Positions 42,848 through 51,859 of a stretch of DNA of 64,000 nt are shown piece after piece. Position 1 is the first letter of the stretch. Every line of letters begins with the position of its first letter. The notes below the pieces were generated by a model. The model worked only from the letters and a program-made list of their open reading frames with translations. It did not search any database and had not been told where the DNA came from. The position numbers and the translations under genes were made by a program. The DNA is from Mesorhizobium sp. B2-3-4 (GTDB taxonomy: Bacteria; Pseudomonadota; Alphaproteobacteria; Rhizobiales; Rhizobiaceae), in assembly GCF_006442315.1 (NCBI RefSeq), contig NZ_VFVY01000006.1, forward strand, positions 1 to 64,000, written 5' to 3'.

Positions 42848-45409
42848 TCAACTCCTCGGCTTGAGGTTCTCCGGATCGTAGAGCGGCTTGTAGCCGACGC
42901 TCGCCACCTCGACCGGATAGGTCTCGCCGAAATATTCGACATTGAGCTTGCGGCCTTCCTGCGCATAGGCCCAGGGCAGATAGGCAAGCGCGATGTTCTT
43001 GCCGATGGTCGGGCCATAGGCGACCGAACTGGTGAAGGAGCGGCGGCCGAGTTCGTCGACCAGCGTCTCGCCGGTGACGGGATCGAGCACCGGCATGATA
43101 CCGACCGGATAGCGCGCCACGCCCTTGGCGTCGGTGTTGCCGGTCATCACCAGCGTGCACAGCATCGCCGGCTGGTGCTCTCGGGCACGGTATTCGAGAT
43201 GCTTGGCCTTGCCGCAGAAATCGTTCTCCTTGACCTTCGGGCGGGCGAGATCGGCTTCCAGCAGATTGTACTCTGTCAACAGGTCGGCATTCTGCAGCCG
43301 CAGGCTCTTTTCCATGCGGCGCGTATTGGCATAGGTCTCCACGCCGAACGGCATCACGCCGGTCGAGCGCAACGCGTCCCAGACGGCGAGACCGTCCTCG
43401 TAGCGCATATGCAGTTCCCAGCCCTGCTCGCCGACATAGGAGATGCGGAAAGCGGTGACGTCCTTGCCGCCGATCCGGATCGGCTTGATCGCGGCAAAGG
43501 GGAAGTTTTCGAGCGACAGGCCCTCGGGGTCCTCAACCACCTTCTGCAAGGTCGTGCGCGCATTCGGACCCCAGATGCCGATGGTGACGTATTTTTCCGT
43601 CACATCGGTGACCGTCGCGTCAAACCCCTTGTCCTGCGCGGTGCGCTGCATATAGCGGAAATCGCGCGGGCCGGCGTCGGCGCCGTCGATGACGCGGCAG
43701 CGATCGGCCATGCGGATGACGGTAAAGTCGGCGCGCACCATGCCTTCCTCGTCGAGGAAGTGGGTGTAGATGCCCTTGCCGATGTTGTTGTCGCCGCCGA
43801 CCTTGGCCGCGCACAGCCATTCCAGCAGCGCGACATGGTCGGGTCCTTCGACATCGTACATGGAGAAGTGCGACAAGTTGACGATGCCGACATCCTCGCT
43901 CATCGCCAGGTGCTCGGCATTCGAGACCCGCCAGAAATGGCGATTGTCCCATTCGTTCTCGCGCACCGGGACGCGGTTGCCGTATTTCTCCAGCAGATGC
44001 TCGTTGGCGGCATAGCCGTGGGCGCGTTCCCAGCCGCCCAGTTCCATGAAGTAGCCGCCGAGTTCCTTCTCGCGCTCCCAAAACGGCGAGCGCCTGATGT
44101 TGCGGCCCTTGGAGAACGGCTCGCGCGGATGCACCGCCGGATTGTAGACCTTCATCGCCGTCTCGGTGCAGCGGTCCCAGATAAACTGTTCCTTGGTCTG
44201 GTGCGGATAGAAGCGCGCATAGTCGACGGCGTGATGGTCGATCGCGGTGCGGCCGTCGGTCATCCAGTCGGCGATCAGCTTGCCCATGCCAGGGCCGTCC
44301 TTGACCCAGATGGCGACGGCGTACCACACTCCCCTCACCTTCTGGCTCTCGCCCATCGACGGGCCGCCATCGGCGGTCACCTGCAGCAGGCCGTTGAAGG
44401 AATGGCTCTCGTTGTAGCCGAGCTCGCCCAGGATCGGCGTCAGCTCCATGGCGCGCTCCAGCGGCGCCAGGATCTGTTCCATGTCGAGATCGCGCTGCGA
44501 CGGCGACAGACGGGCCTGGTCTTTCTCCAGCAGGTCGCGCGGGTGGCAGAGGCGCGGATTGGTTTCCTCGTAATAACCCCATTCGATCTGGCCGCCCTCG
44601 GCGGTCTTGGGGTCGCCAGTGTCGCGCATATAGGCCGAATTGCCCTGGTCGCGCAGCAACGGCCAGCCGATCTCCTTGCCGGTGCCGGCGAACTCATTGT
44701 AGGGGCCGAAGAAGGTCAGCGGGTGGTCTATCGGCATCACCGGCAGGTCTTCGCCGACCATCTCGGCGATCAGCCGGCCCCAGATGCCGGCGCAGACGAT
44801 GACATAATCCGCTTCGATCGTGCCGCGACCCGTGACCACGCCGGTAATGCGGCCATCCTTGACGATCAGCGACGTCGCCGAGGTGTTGGCGAAGGATTTG
44901 AGCTTGCCCGAGGCTTCGGCCTGGTCGACCAGCTTGCCGGCGACCGTCTGCGAGCGCGGAATGACGAGACCGGCGTCCGGATCCCACAGGCCGCCCTGAA
45001 CCATGTCCTGTTCGATCAGCGGGAACTTTTCCTTGATCTCGGCCGGTTCGATAAGGCGGGCGCGTGTGCCAAAAGCTTTCGCCGAAGCGATCTTGCGCTT
45101 GATCTCGTCCATACGGCTGTGATCGCCGACGCGGGCGACTTCGAGGCCGCCGATGCGCGCGTAATGACCCATCTTCTCGTAGAAATCGATGGAGTAGAGC
45201 GTCGTCCAGCAGGACAGGAAATCGTGGCTGGTGGTGTAGCAGAAGTCGGAAGCGTGCGCGGTCGAACCGATATCGGTCGGGATGCCCGATTTGTCGATGC
45301 CGACGATATCGTCCCAGCCGCGTTCGATGAGATGATGCGCGATCGACGCGCCGACAATGCCGCCGAGGCCAATGATGACGACCTTCGCCTTTTTCGGAAA
45401 CTCTGCCAT
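42848..45409 (-). CDS. Dimethylglycine/sarcosine dehydrogenase-like flavoprotein
   Basis: This 853-residue protein starts at MAEFPKKAKVVIIGLGG, with GGAG upstream. An N-terminal DAO-type FAD domain has the Rossmann turn GLGGIVGASIAHHL. FAO_M, GcvT folate-binding and GcvT C-terminal domains follow. A TTSHDFLSCW segment near the FAD supports the dimethylglycine/sarcosine group. It oxidises an N-methyl amine and loads the one-carbon unit on THF. TTTGCGAC lies 68 bp before the start. It is a single-gene transcript with its own terminator and a paralogue of the gene at the left edge. Confidence 0.87.
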   Translation of the reverse strand: MAEFPKKAKVVIIGLGGIVGASIAHHLIERGWDDIVGIDKSGIPTDIGSTAHASDFCYTTSHDFLSCWTTLYSIDFYEKMGHYARIGGLEVARVGDHSRMDEIKRKIASAKAFGTRARLIEPAEIKEKFPLIEQDMVQGGLWDPDAGLVIPRSQTVAGKLVDQAEASGKLKSFANTSATSLIVKDGRITGVVTGRGTIEADYVIVCAGIWGRLIAEMVGEDLPVMPIDHPLTFFGPYNEFAGTGKEIGWPLLRDQGNSAYMRDTGDPKTAEGGQIEWGYYEETNPRLCHPRDLLEKDQARLSPSQRDLDMEQILAPLERAMELTPILGELGYNESHSFNGLLQVTADGGPSMGESQKVRGVWYAVAIWVKDGPGMGKLIADWMTDGRTAIDHHAVDYARFYPHQTKEQFIWDRCTETAMKVYNPAVHPREPFSKGRNIRRSPFWEREKELGGYFMELGGWERAHGYAANEHLLEKYGNRVPVRENEWDNRHFWRVSNAEHLAMSEDVGIVNLSHFSMYDVEGPDHVALLEWLCAAKVGGDNNIGKGIYTHFLDEEGMVRADFTVIRMADRCRVIDGADAGPRDFRYMQRTAQDKGFDATVTDVTEKYVTIGIWGPNARTTLQKVVEDPEGLSLENFPFAAIKPIRIGGKDVTAFRISYVGEQGWELHMRYEDGLAVWDALRSTGVMPFGVETYANTRRMEKSLRLQNADLLTEYNLLEADLARPKVKENDFCGKAKHLEYRAREHQPAMLCTLVMTGNTDAKGVARYPVGIMPVLDPVTGETLVDELGRRSFTSSVAYGPTIGKNIALAYLPWAYAQEGRKLNVEYFGETYPVEVASVGYKPLYDPENLKPRS

Positions 45410-45476
45410 TGCCCGCGACTCCAAGGTGATAAAGCGCGCGGACTATAGGGCGGAGCGGTGGGGTGATTGAAGCCTG

Positions 45477-45484
45477 TTTGCGAC
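45477..45484. promoter_or_regulatory. TTTGCGAC half-site upstream of dehydrogenase gene
   Basis: The exact octamer found in both arms of the 36257 inverted repeat and twice between mttB and mttC occurs here, 68 bp upstream of the start at 45409. A GACGC-like partner lies a few bases further on. A single octamer can occur by chance. Confidence 0.35.
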
Positions 45485-45589
45485 ATTGGAACGACGCGCG
45501 TCCATCAGGGCGCGCAAACTGCGCTTCCGGGAACCCAATGAGATGGCAAAAAGCCGCGCGACCTCGGGGTGAAAAGCCTCTTTCGAAGC

Positions 45590-46339
45590 TCAATCCAGCC
45601 CGGTCTTGCCCGGTGCCCAATAAGCCTTGGCTTTGATGCGCGACGACCCGGCGCCCGCCGCCTTCAGCGCACGGCTCAGATGCTGGATCGACTGAGCCTT
45701 GCCCGTCAGCACGAAATGCGCGCCTCGGGCGACACGGGAAGACATTTCGGCGGCAATAGCCGTAAGATGCGCGTCGCCTGCGGCACGCGCAATCAGGCTG
45801 GCGCCGATGAGGCCTGTCGCCTCCAGCACCGACCGCGATTGCGTGACGTCTGTCGTCTCGAACAGGTAGCTTGCATCCAGTCCCGGCGTGGCGCGCAGTG
45901 CGGCTGCCAGCGCGAAGGACGTTTCATCGCCAAACAGCACCAACGGTGCCGCCGGACCGGCAAGGTCAAGTGAGCGGCGCGGCCCGAAGAACTGGCAGGC
46001 GTCGCCCTCGCGCATCCCTTCGGACCACCGGCTGCCAGGGCCCTCGCCATGCGCGAAGACCAGCAGCCGTGTCTTGCCGCGCTCGCCGTCCCACCACGTC
46101 GGCGTATAGGTGCGGGTGGTCAGACCGGTCCCCATCGATATCTGGAGCTTCTGGCCGACGGACCAGGCGACGCCTTTGAGCGCCTCGCCTTCCAGATCGA
46201 CGAGCCGGAAACGTGGCGACAGCACCTCGACGGCCGCGATGCGCGCGGGGCGCATCATCCATCGAAGCAAGGTCCGCGTGACATAGCCTGGCTGGGCCGC
46301 GGGCGGGACGTCCTGCGAGCGCTCGGTCTGATCAATCAA
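45590..46339 (-). CDS. Siderophore-interacting-type flavin reductase
   Basis: This 249-residue protein has an FAD-binding_9 domain with TTRTYTPTWW (the RxYT/S FAD motif) and a SIP C-terminal NAD(P) domain. A TTG start at 46339 is preferred: the upstream gene's TGA overlaps it as TTGA, and GGAG lies 7 bp ahead. Such reductases use NAD(P)H to reduce ferric chelates or a partner flavoprotein. Coupling to the PNPOx-like gene suggests the two work together. Confidence 0.82.
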   Translation of the reverse strand: MIDQTERSQDVPPAAQPGYVTRTLLRWMMRPARIAAVEVLSPRFRLVDLEGEALKGVAWSVGQKLQISMGTGLTTRTYTPTWWDGERGKTRLLVFAHGEGPGSRWSEGMREGDACQFFGPRRSLDLAGPAAPLVLFGDETSFALAAALRATPGLDASYLFETTDVTQSRSVLEATGLIGASLIARAAGDAHLTAIAAEMSSRVARGAHFVLTGKAQSIQHLSRALKAAGAGSSRIKAKAYWAPGKTGLD

Positions 46340-47361
46340 GGCTTTACTCCATTGCAGGCGGCGTGGGCTCGCCCAGCGACGGTCATGCCGCAATCCCGAC
46401 GTGCCCTCTCCAGACCCTTTCGCAGAAAATCGGAAGCGCCGGGAACCGACAGCGCCGCGCTCGCCAACTCGGCTCCAACGCCCCTGTCCCGATCGATGTA
46501 TCGGGCGAACGACAGGGCAGCCTGCGTTACGGGTGCACCGGGCCGCTCGAGGCGCAGAAGCGTCGGACTTTCCAAGGTCGTGACGACGGCATCCTCAATG
46601 ACTGCTGCCAACGCCGAGGTCTGGTCATGGAAGACAAATTGCGGTTCGGTCGCCCAGTCGGCGGTTATGCGCGCATTGCCCGAAACGCGAGCGATCTGAC
46701 CTGCACCCAGGACCATCAGGATGGCAGCGGCTTGAGGCCGAACAAGTCTGGGAAAGCGATCGGTGGCGTGGTCCGAAACATGGCTCAAGCCAATGTCGAT
46801 CCTCGCCAGTATGCCGGCTGGATCATCCCTTGGGCTGAGTTCGACGCGTCCTTCTTCGTCGACCGTTGCCAGCGCCATGAAATGACTGGCGGCGGCAAAT
46901 CCACGAACACCCCGCGGCGCCAGCGCCGCAAGCAACGACGTCCAGAATTCTGAACGGATCAGCACTTTGCCGCTGTGGCCGTAGCACTCCTCGACCGCGA
47001 TGCGGATCACGCCATCGCTCACCGCTCTCACTGTACCGTTGACGCGCATCGCTTCATCGATGCAGGGCAGCAGGAACAGCGCGCCAAATCCCTGGCCGGG
47101 CACGGCCAGTTCCGGATCGTCTAGCCGGTCGACAGGCAGGCGCAACTCGTAGGCATCGGCTTCGGCAAAGCCAGCCTCGCCGCCGCCAGGCGTCACGCCG
47201 AGCCCGGATGCATCGCCGAACGCCGCGAACATCAGCGGCGAAGCCGCGATCCAGCGCAGCGCGACGCGATCGAGATGGCCGATGACATGGACGTTGATCG
47301 GCGGCGGAACTCTGCCCACGCTTGACTTCAACAAAGCGGCGGTATCGATCGGCTTGTTCAT
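46336..47361 (-). CDS. Pyridoxamine phosphate oxidase-like (PNPOx) protein
   Basis: This 341-residue protein has two PNPOx-like split-barrel halves. The clear one contains SHFMALATVDEEGRVELSPRDDPAG near residues 160-185, a typical FMN-binding segment. The first half (LRWIAASPLMFAAFGDASGLGVTPGGG) looks like a degenerate copy. Members bind FMN, F420 or heme and reduce small molecules. Its stop overlaps the reductase start by 4 bp. It is divergent from an AraC regulator gene across 173 bp. Confidence 0.75.
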   Translation of the reverse strand: MNKPIDTAALLKSSVGRVPPPINVHVIGHLDRVALRWIAASPLMFAAFGDASGLGVTPGGGEAGFAEADAYELRLPVDRLDDPELAVPGQGFGALFLLPCIDEAMRVNGTVRAVSDGVIRIAVEECYGHSGKVLIRSEFWTSLLAALAPRGVRGFAAASHFMALATVDEEGRVELSPRDDPAGILARIDIGLSHVSDHATDRFPRLVRPQAAAILMVLGAGQIARVSGNARITADWATEPQFVFHDQTSALAAVIEDAVVTTLESPTLLRLERPGAPVTQAALSFARYIDRDRGVGAELASAALSVPGASDFLRKGLERARRDCGMTVAGRAHAACNGVKP

Positions 47362-47534
47362 TGCAACACCCTGCTCTCGGCGGAGACACGGCCCGCCTTG
47401 AGTGGCCCGTCCCCTCCATGATCGCCTAATGGGTCATTCCCTTGGGTTCGATAGCATTACGCCATTGAGCGATTGGCGGCATCGGGCAAATATGACAGAA
47501 TGTTTTGAAATCCTGCCAAACTCAGAACTCCCCC

Positions 47535-48356
47535 ATGCCGATCCTCGACAAGCACCCCAAGCCAGCCGATTTCCCCAATCCCGACGATGTGCCCCGTCCC
47601 GTCCTGATCTACGGCGTGACGCTGGAGACTGGCGTGATCGAACTCAGCCATCACAGGCATCGCAAGGCTCAGTTGCTGGTCACGTTGCGCGGCGTCTTCA
47701 CATGCGAGGTCGAGAGCGGGCTGTGGCTGGTGCCCCCGCATTGCGCGATCTGGATTCCCTGCGACGCGATGCATGCCATCAAGGCGTCCGGGCCGATCGA
47801 AGGTTACAACGCCTTCATTGACCCGGTGGCTACGAAGGCTCTGCCCTCGGCCTGTTGCACCCTGTCGGTCTCGCCGCTGCTGCGCGAATTGCTCGTCCGG
47901 GGCGCCAGCTTTCCGCTGGACTATCCCGAGGGCGGTCGGGAATCGCATCTGGGCACGCTGCTCCTCGATGAGATCGCGGTGGCCCCGGTCGAGCGTCTGC
48001 ATCTGCCGATGCCCAGGGACGATCGGTTGCGTCGCATCGCCGAGGCGATGATGGCCGATCCCGCCGATCGCGGCACGATGGAGATTTGGGCGAAGCGCTT
48101 CGGGCTGAGCGAGCGCACGCTGGCGCGCATTCTCAACCGCGAGACCGGAATGAGCTTCGGCCGCTGGCGCCAGCAACTGACGATCATGCTAGCTCTGCAG
48201 TGGATGGCCGCGGGCGCTTCGATCCAGAGCGTGGCGCTCGATCTCGGCTACGAAAGCGCGGGCAGTTTCGTGACCATGTTCCGCAAGGTGTTCGGCACGT
48301 CGCCGGGCCGCTACATGGCGGAACGGCGCGGCATCGTGGCCACGGGCGAAGGCTAG
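47535..48356 (+). CDS. AraC-family regulator with cupin sensor
   Basis: This 273-residue protein has an N-terminal cupin-like sensor (IELSHHRHRKAQLLVTLRGVF) and a C-terminal AraC domain (WAKRFGLSERTLARILNRETGMSFGRWRQQL; VALDLGYESAGSFVTMFRKVFG). It starts at MPILDKHPK. It is divergent from the PNPOx-reductase pair, its likely target. Confidence 0.85.
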   Translation: MPILDKHPKPADFPNPDDVPRPVLIYGVTLETGVIELSHHRHRKAQLLVTLRGVFTCEVESGLWLVPPHCAIWIPCDAMHAIKASGPIEGYNAFIDPVATKALPSACCTLSVSPLLRELLVRGASFPLDYPEGGRESHLGTLLLDEIAVAPVERLHLPMPRDDRLRRIAEAMMADPADRGTMEIWAKRFGLSERTLARILNRETGMSFGRWRQQLTIMLALQWMAAGASIQSVALDLGYESAGSFVTMFRKVFGTSPGRYMAERRGIVATGEG

Positions 48357-48368
48357 GCCTGCAGGACT

Positions 48369-49127
48369 TCAGGCGAACGCCCAGACATCCTCGGCCTGGA
48401 AGCCGACCTGGTAGCCCGCGGTCTTCAGCTTGACCACGACCTGGCCGATCTCCGCCGCCGGCAGTGCCCCCACCTCGATCTTGATCATGCCGGGGCGGTA
48501 GCGCTGGAGGTCGAGCTGTTCGAACACCATCCAGTCGGCGCCCTCGCAATCGACGAGAAAGGCATCGATATGAGTGATGCCGTTGCGGTCGAGCAGTGTC
48601 TGCAGGGTTTCGGACGGCACCTCGATGTCCCTGAGGTGCGGCGCGAATTTATTGAAGTTGGCATCGGCCTCGCCCCAGGCATTCTTGCCCGACATCAGAT
48701 TGGTGTCGGTGACCGACGAACAGCCGATGAACTCGATCGGCAATGTGCCGGCCTCGAGCGCCGCGGCGTCGAATGTGTGCACGGTGATCGTGCCCCTGGT
48801 CTTCGTCACCGCCACGGGCTCGATGACGAAGCGAGCGGTGTCGGGATAGTTGGCGCGCAGCCGTTTCTGGTTGTAGGGGATCGGCTCGACCAGCATGGCT
48901 CGGGCCTTTGGAATGCGGTGCAGCCAGGGCGTGACGTCATCGAACAGCGCGCCGTCGCATGCACCGACATTGACCATCTGGAAGGGCTGCGCGCGGGCAC
49001 CGAAGCGCGCCTTCAGCGCGGCTTTGGCCAGGAACTTGGTGCCGCGCAGCGCCGGTCCGCGATCGAGCAGGCCGGACGGAAGCGCGAGCGACAGGGCAAT
49101 GCGCGCCATGCTGGATAGCGAACTCAT
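48369..49127 (-). CDS. FkbM-family methyltransferase
   Basis: The protein has 252 residues with a SAM fold: MVNVGACDGALFDDV at motif I, then MLVEPIPYNQKRLR and HIDAFLVDCEGADWMVFEQLDL typical of FkbM. Such enzymes O-methylate sugars or polyketides. Last gene of the minus-strand cluster running from 56204; its start overlaps the membrane protein gene by 4 bp. It may methylate the pentose or glycan product of the cluster. Confidence 0.84.
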   Translation of the reverse strand: MSSLSSMARIALSLALPSGLLDRGPALRGTKFLAKAALKARFGARAQPFQMVNVGACDGALFDDVTPWLHRIPKARAMLVEPIPYNQKRLRANYPDTARFVIEPVAVTKTRGTITVHTFDAAALEAGTLPIEFIGCSSVTDTNLMSGKNAWGEADANFNKFAPHLRDIEVPSETLQTLLDRNGITHIDAFLVDCEGADWMVFEQLDLQRYRPGMIKIEVGALPAAEIGQVVVKLKTAGYQVGFQAEDVWAFA

Positions 49128-50356
49128 GGTTTGTCTCCGGCAATGACGTGCAGGGCGGCGCGATGCTGGCCCCGGCTGACACTTGCCCACAGCGCCATGA
49201 ATGGCGCAGCCAGCAACAGGAACGGCGGGATCAGATGCGGGAAATAGATGCGCGTGTCGTGGATCGGAAAAACGGTGAACTTGGCCAGCGCACCCAACAC
49301 CAGCGCCGCGAAAAGAATGCCGGCGCGCCTGTCGAGCCTGAAGCCGGCACGGCCGGCGGCGAACCAGCCCGCCAGCGCCAGCACCGAGACGCCGACCCAG
49401 CTGTTCAGGTTGACAGCGCGCAACAGCGAGGTGGCGAACGCCCTGAGATAGGCGGCGATGGAAAACGCCGGCTCGAACCCATCCATATTGTAGTGCTGTT
49501 CGATGCTGGAGAACCACAGATGCGGCCACCAGCCGGGATGATGGGCCCAGTGTGAGATGGCGAAATAGGCGACCAGCGACGCGGCAAAACCCGCCAGGGC
49601 GCCCCACGCCTTCTGCCGGAAGGCGATGAGCAGCACTGCGAAAACAGCAAGGAAGACAATATTGTCCGGCCGCACCATGAAGGCGAGGAAGAGCAGGATC
49701 GCGCTCGCTGCCTCGCGGCCCCGGACATAGGCATAAAGTCCGCCGAGCAGCAGTGCCGAGGTGAGCAGGTCGGGCGTCGAAGCGCGCGCGGCGTCGCCGA
49801 AATCGGCCATGATCAGCATCGCGCCGATCACCGGCGCCAAGGCCAAGGCGTTTTGCGAGCGCAGCCAAAGCAGCGCGGTCATCCCGAACAGCAGCACCGA
49901 AACCACTTGCACCAGGCGCATCGCCTCGACCGGCGACATCACCGAACTCAGCGTCGACAGGATTTCGGCATAGAGAAACTTGATCCGGTACATGCCGAGC
50001 AGCGAATGGAAATCGGTGGCATTTTCGGCCATGTGGCTGCGGAAGCCGCCGCCATCGTCGGTCAGCGCCTTGTAGTCGCCGGCCGAAACGCCTGATTTGA
50101 CAGTGCTATAGGCATAATCATGCAGCGCCTGCGCATCGGGATAGGCGCCCTCCTCGGCAATCGCCAGATAGGGCAGCATGTCCCAGTTCGCGTCGGGCAT
50201 CATCCATGCAGTGAACGCGGTGAGAAGGATGTAGAGCGCGAAAGCCGCGGCGCCGATCGGAGCCGCCAGTCGCGCATAGGTCCCCTCGCTCCACGCCAGA
50301 CCGGCTTCTGCAAGCCGGTCGAGCGGGTTTTGCGGAACGGGCGACCTGGTCAGCAT
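49124..50356 (-). CDS. Polytopic membrane protein, GT-C glycosyltransferase-like
   Basis: This 410-residue protein has about ten hydrophobic segments and an outer loop after helix 1 with PDANWDMLPYLAIAEEGAYPD, where an acidic pair resembles the GT-C catalytic loop. It would use a polyprenyl-phosphate sugar on the periplasmic side. Coupled to FkbM (4-bp overlap) and 3 bp after the aminotransferase gene. Confidence 0.65.
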   Translation of the reverse strand: MLTRSPVPQNPLDRLAEAGLAWSEGTYARLAAPIGAAAFALYILLTAFTAWMMPDANWDMLPYLAIAEEGAYPDAQALHDYAYSTVKSGVSAGDYKALTDDGGGFRSHMAENATDFHSLLGMYRIKFLYAEILSTLSSVMSPVEAMRLVQVVSVLLFGMTALLWLRSQNALALAPVIGAMLIMADFGDAARASTPDLLTSALLLGGLYAYVRGREAASAILLFLAFMVRPDNIVFLAVFAVLLIAFRQKAWGALAGFAASLVAYFAISHWAHHPGWWPHLWFSSIEQHYNMDGFEPAFSIAAYLRAFATSLLRAVNLNSWVGVSVLALAGWFAAGRAGFRLDRRAGILFAALVLGALAKFTVFPIHDTRIYFPHLIPPFLLLAAPFMALWASVSRGQHRAALHVIAGDKP

Positions 50357-50359
50357 GGC

Positions 50360-51859
50360 TCAACGAACCTGGCTTGTGACGAAATCCTTCACGATTGCCA
50401 CGATGCCGCGCGACAGCAGGCTGTCGAAGGCGTCGACGAAACGGTCGACATGCTCGCGCTGGCAGATCAGCGGCGGCTCGAGGCGGATGACGTTGCGGTT
50501 GTATTCGGTGAAGGCGACAAGCACGTCATAGTCGCGCAAGAGCAGCGAACCGACGAACCCCGACAGCGAGCCCTTGAGCTTGTCGTCGAGCACGCTGACG
50601 ATCGGGCGCAGCACCATCGGCAAGGTCTGCGAGAAATCGTGGAATTCCAGGCCAATCATGAAGCCCTTGCCGCGCACGTCCTTGATGATCTTGGGATATT
50701 TCTCCTTGAGCGCCCGCAGGCGCTGCAGCAGATAGTCGCCGGTGACGGCGGCGTTATCGATCAGCGCCTCGTCATAGAGCACGTTGATGCCCTCGATCGC
50801 GGTGGCACAGGCCTCGCCCATGCCGCCGAAAGTGGCCATGGCATGGATCATCGCCGTCTTCGGCGTGCCATAGGCCTTCATATAGATTTCGCGGCGCGCA
50901 ATCATCGCACCGACCGCGGCCTTGCCGGCACCAAGCGACTTGGCCAGCGCCGTCACATCCGGAACCACGCCATAGTGCTCGAAGGCGTAGAAGCGGCCCG
51001 AGCGGCCATAGCCGCACTGCACTTCATCGGCGACCCACAGCACGCCATAACGGTCGCACAGCGCGCGCAGCTTCTGCCAATATTCAGCCGGCGCCTGGAT
51101 GATGCCGCCGCCGCCCTGGATGGTTTCCAGCACGATGACGCCGACTTCCGGATCGCTGCGGAACAGGCGCTCGACCGCCTCGATGTCGGCAAAGGGAATG
51201 CGTACCGTGTTGTCGGCCATCTTGAAGTCGGCGCGGTAGAGCTGGCCGTCGGTGATGCCAAGCACACCCTTGGTCTTGCCGTGGAAGGAATTCTCGGCAT
51301 AGACGATTTTCGGCCGCTTCGGGCCGGCCGCGCGCTCGGCAAGCTTCACCGCCGCTTCCATCGCTTCCGAGCCGGAGGAGCCCAAAAACACCATGTCGAG
51401 GTCGCCAGGCGAGCATTTGGCGATGTTGTGCGCGAGTGCCGCTGCATATTGCGACATGAAGGCGATGGCGATTTCCTGCCGCTTCTCCTCCTGGAATTTC
51501 TTTCGCGCTTCGAGGATGCGCGGATGGTTGTGGCCGAAGGCCAGCGAACCGAAGCCGCCGAAGAAGTCGAGAATCTTGCGGCCGTTCTGGTCGATATAGA
51601 ACATGCCCTCGGCACGCTCGATCTTGATCTTGTGGAAGCCGAGCAGCTTCATGAAATGCAGTTGACCAGGATTGAGATGCGCCTTGAACAGGTCTGTCAT
51701 GGCAGCGACATCCATCGCCTTGGCCTGCTCGACGCTGATCAGGTCGGGCTTCTTGATGGTGGCGGGCGACAGCGCCGGCGCGCTGACCATGGTGCGCGCG
51801 CTTGTCTGTTCTGGCTTGGCCATGATGGTCATTTCCGAATTCTCCTGCTCGCCCATCAT
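50360..51859 (-). CDS. Class III PLP aminotransferase
   Basis: This 499-residue class III aminotransferase has GSSGSEAMEAAVKLA (phosphate site), WVADEVQCGYGRSG with the PLP-ring Asp, and VTALAKSLGAGKA with the Schiff-base Lys. It is longer than ornithine-type enzymes (about 400) because of N- and C-terminal extensions. The substrate may be an amino-sugar-like or polyol precursor in this cluster. A 4-bp overlap joins it to the epimerase gene. Confidence 0.88.
   Translation of the reverse strand: MMGEQENSEMTIMAKPEQTSARTMVSAPALSPATIKKPDLISVEQAKAMDVAAMTDLFKAHLNPGQLHFMKLLGFHKIKIERAEGMFYIDQNGRKILDFFGGFGSLAFGHNHPRILEARKKFQEEKRQEIAIAFMSQYAAALAHNIAKCSPGDLDMVFLGSSGSEAMEAAVKLAERAAGPKRPKIVYAENSFHGKTKGVLGITDGQLYRADFKMADNTVRIPFADIEAVERLFRSDPEVGVIVLETIQGGGGIIQAPAEYWQKLRALCDRYGVLWVADEVQCGYGRSGRFYAFEHYGVVPDVTALAKSLGAGKAAVGAMIARREIYMKAYGTPKTAMIHAMATFGGMGEACATAIEGINVLYDEALIDNAAVTGDYLLQRLRALKEKYPKIIKDVRGKGFMIGLEFHDFSQTLPMVLRPIVSVLDDKLKGSLSGFVGSLLLRDYDVLVAFTEYNRNVIRLEPPLICQREHVDRFVDAFDSLLSRGIVAIVKDFVTSQVR

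Noticed and set aside
43175..45448. 757-codon plus-strand open frame opposite the dehydrogenase
   Set aside because: Antisense shadow; the minus strand encodes a complete FAD/GcvT enzyme with a terminator.
50360..51859. Hopanoid aminotransferase HpnO
   Set aside because: Class III aminotransferases look alike, but no squalene-hopene or other hpn gene is nearby; the neighbours are sugar-lipid genes.
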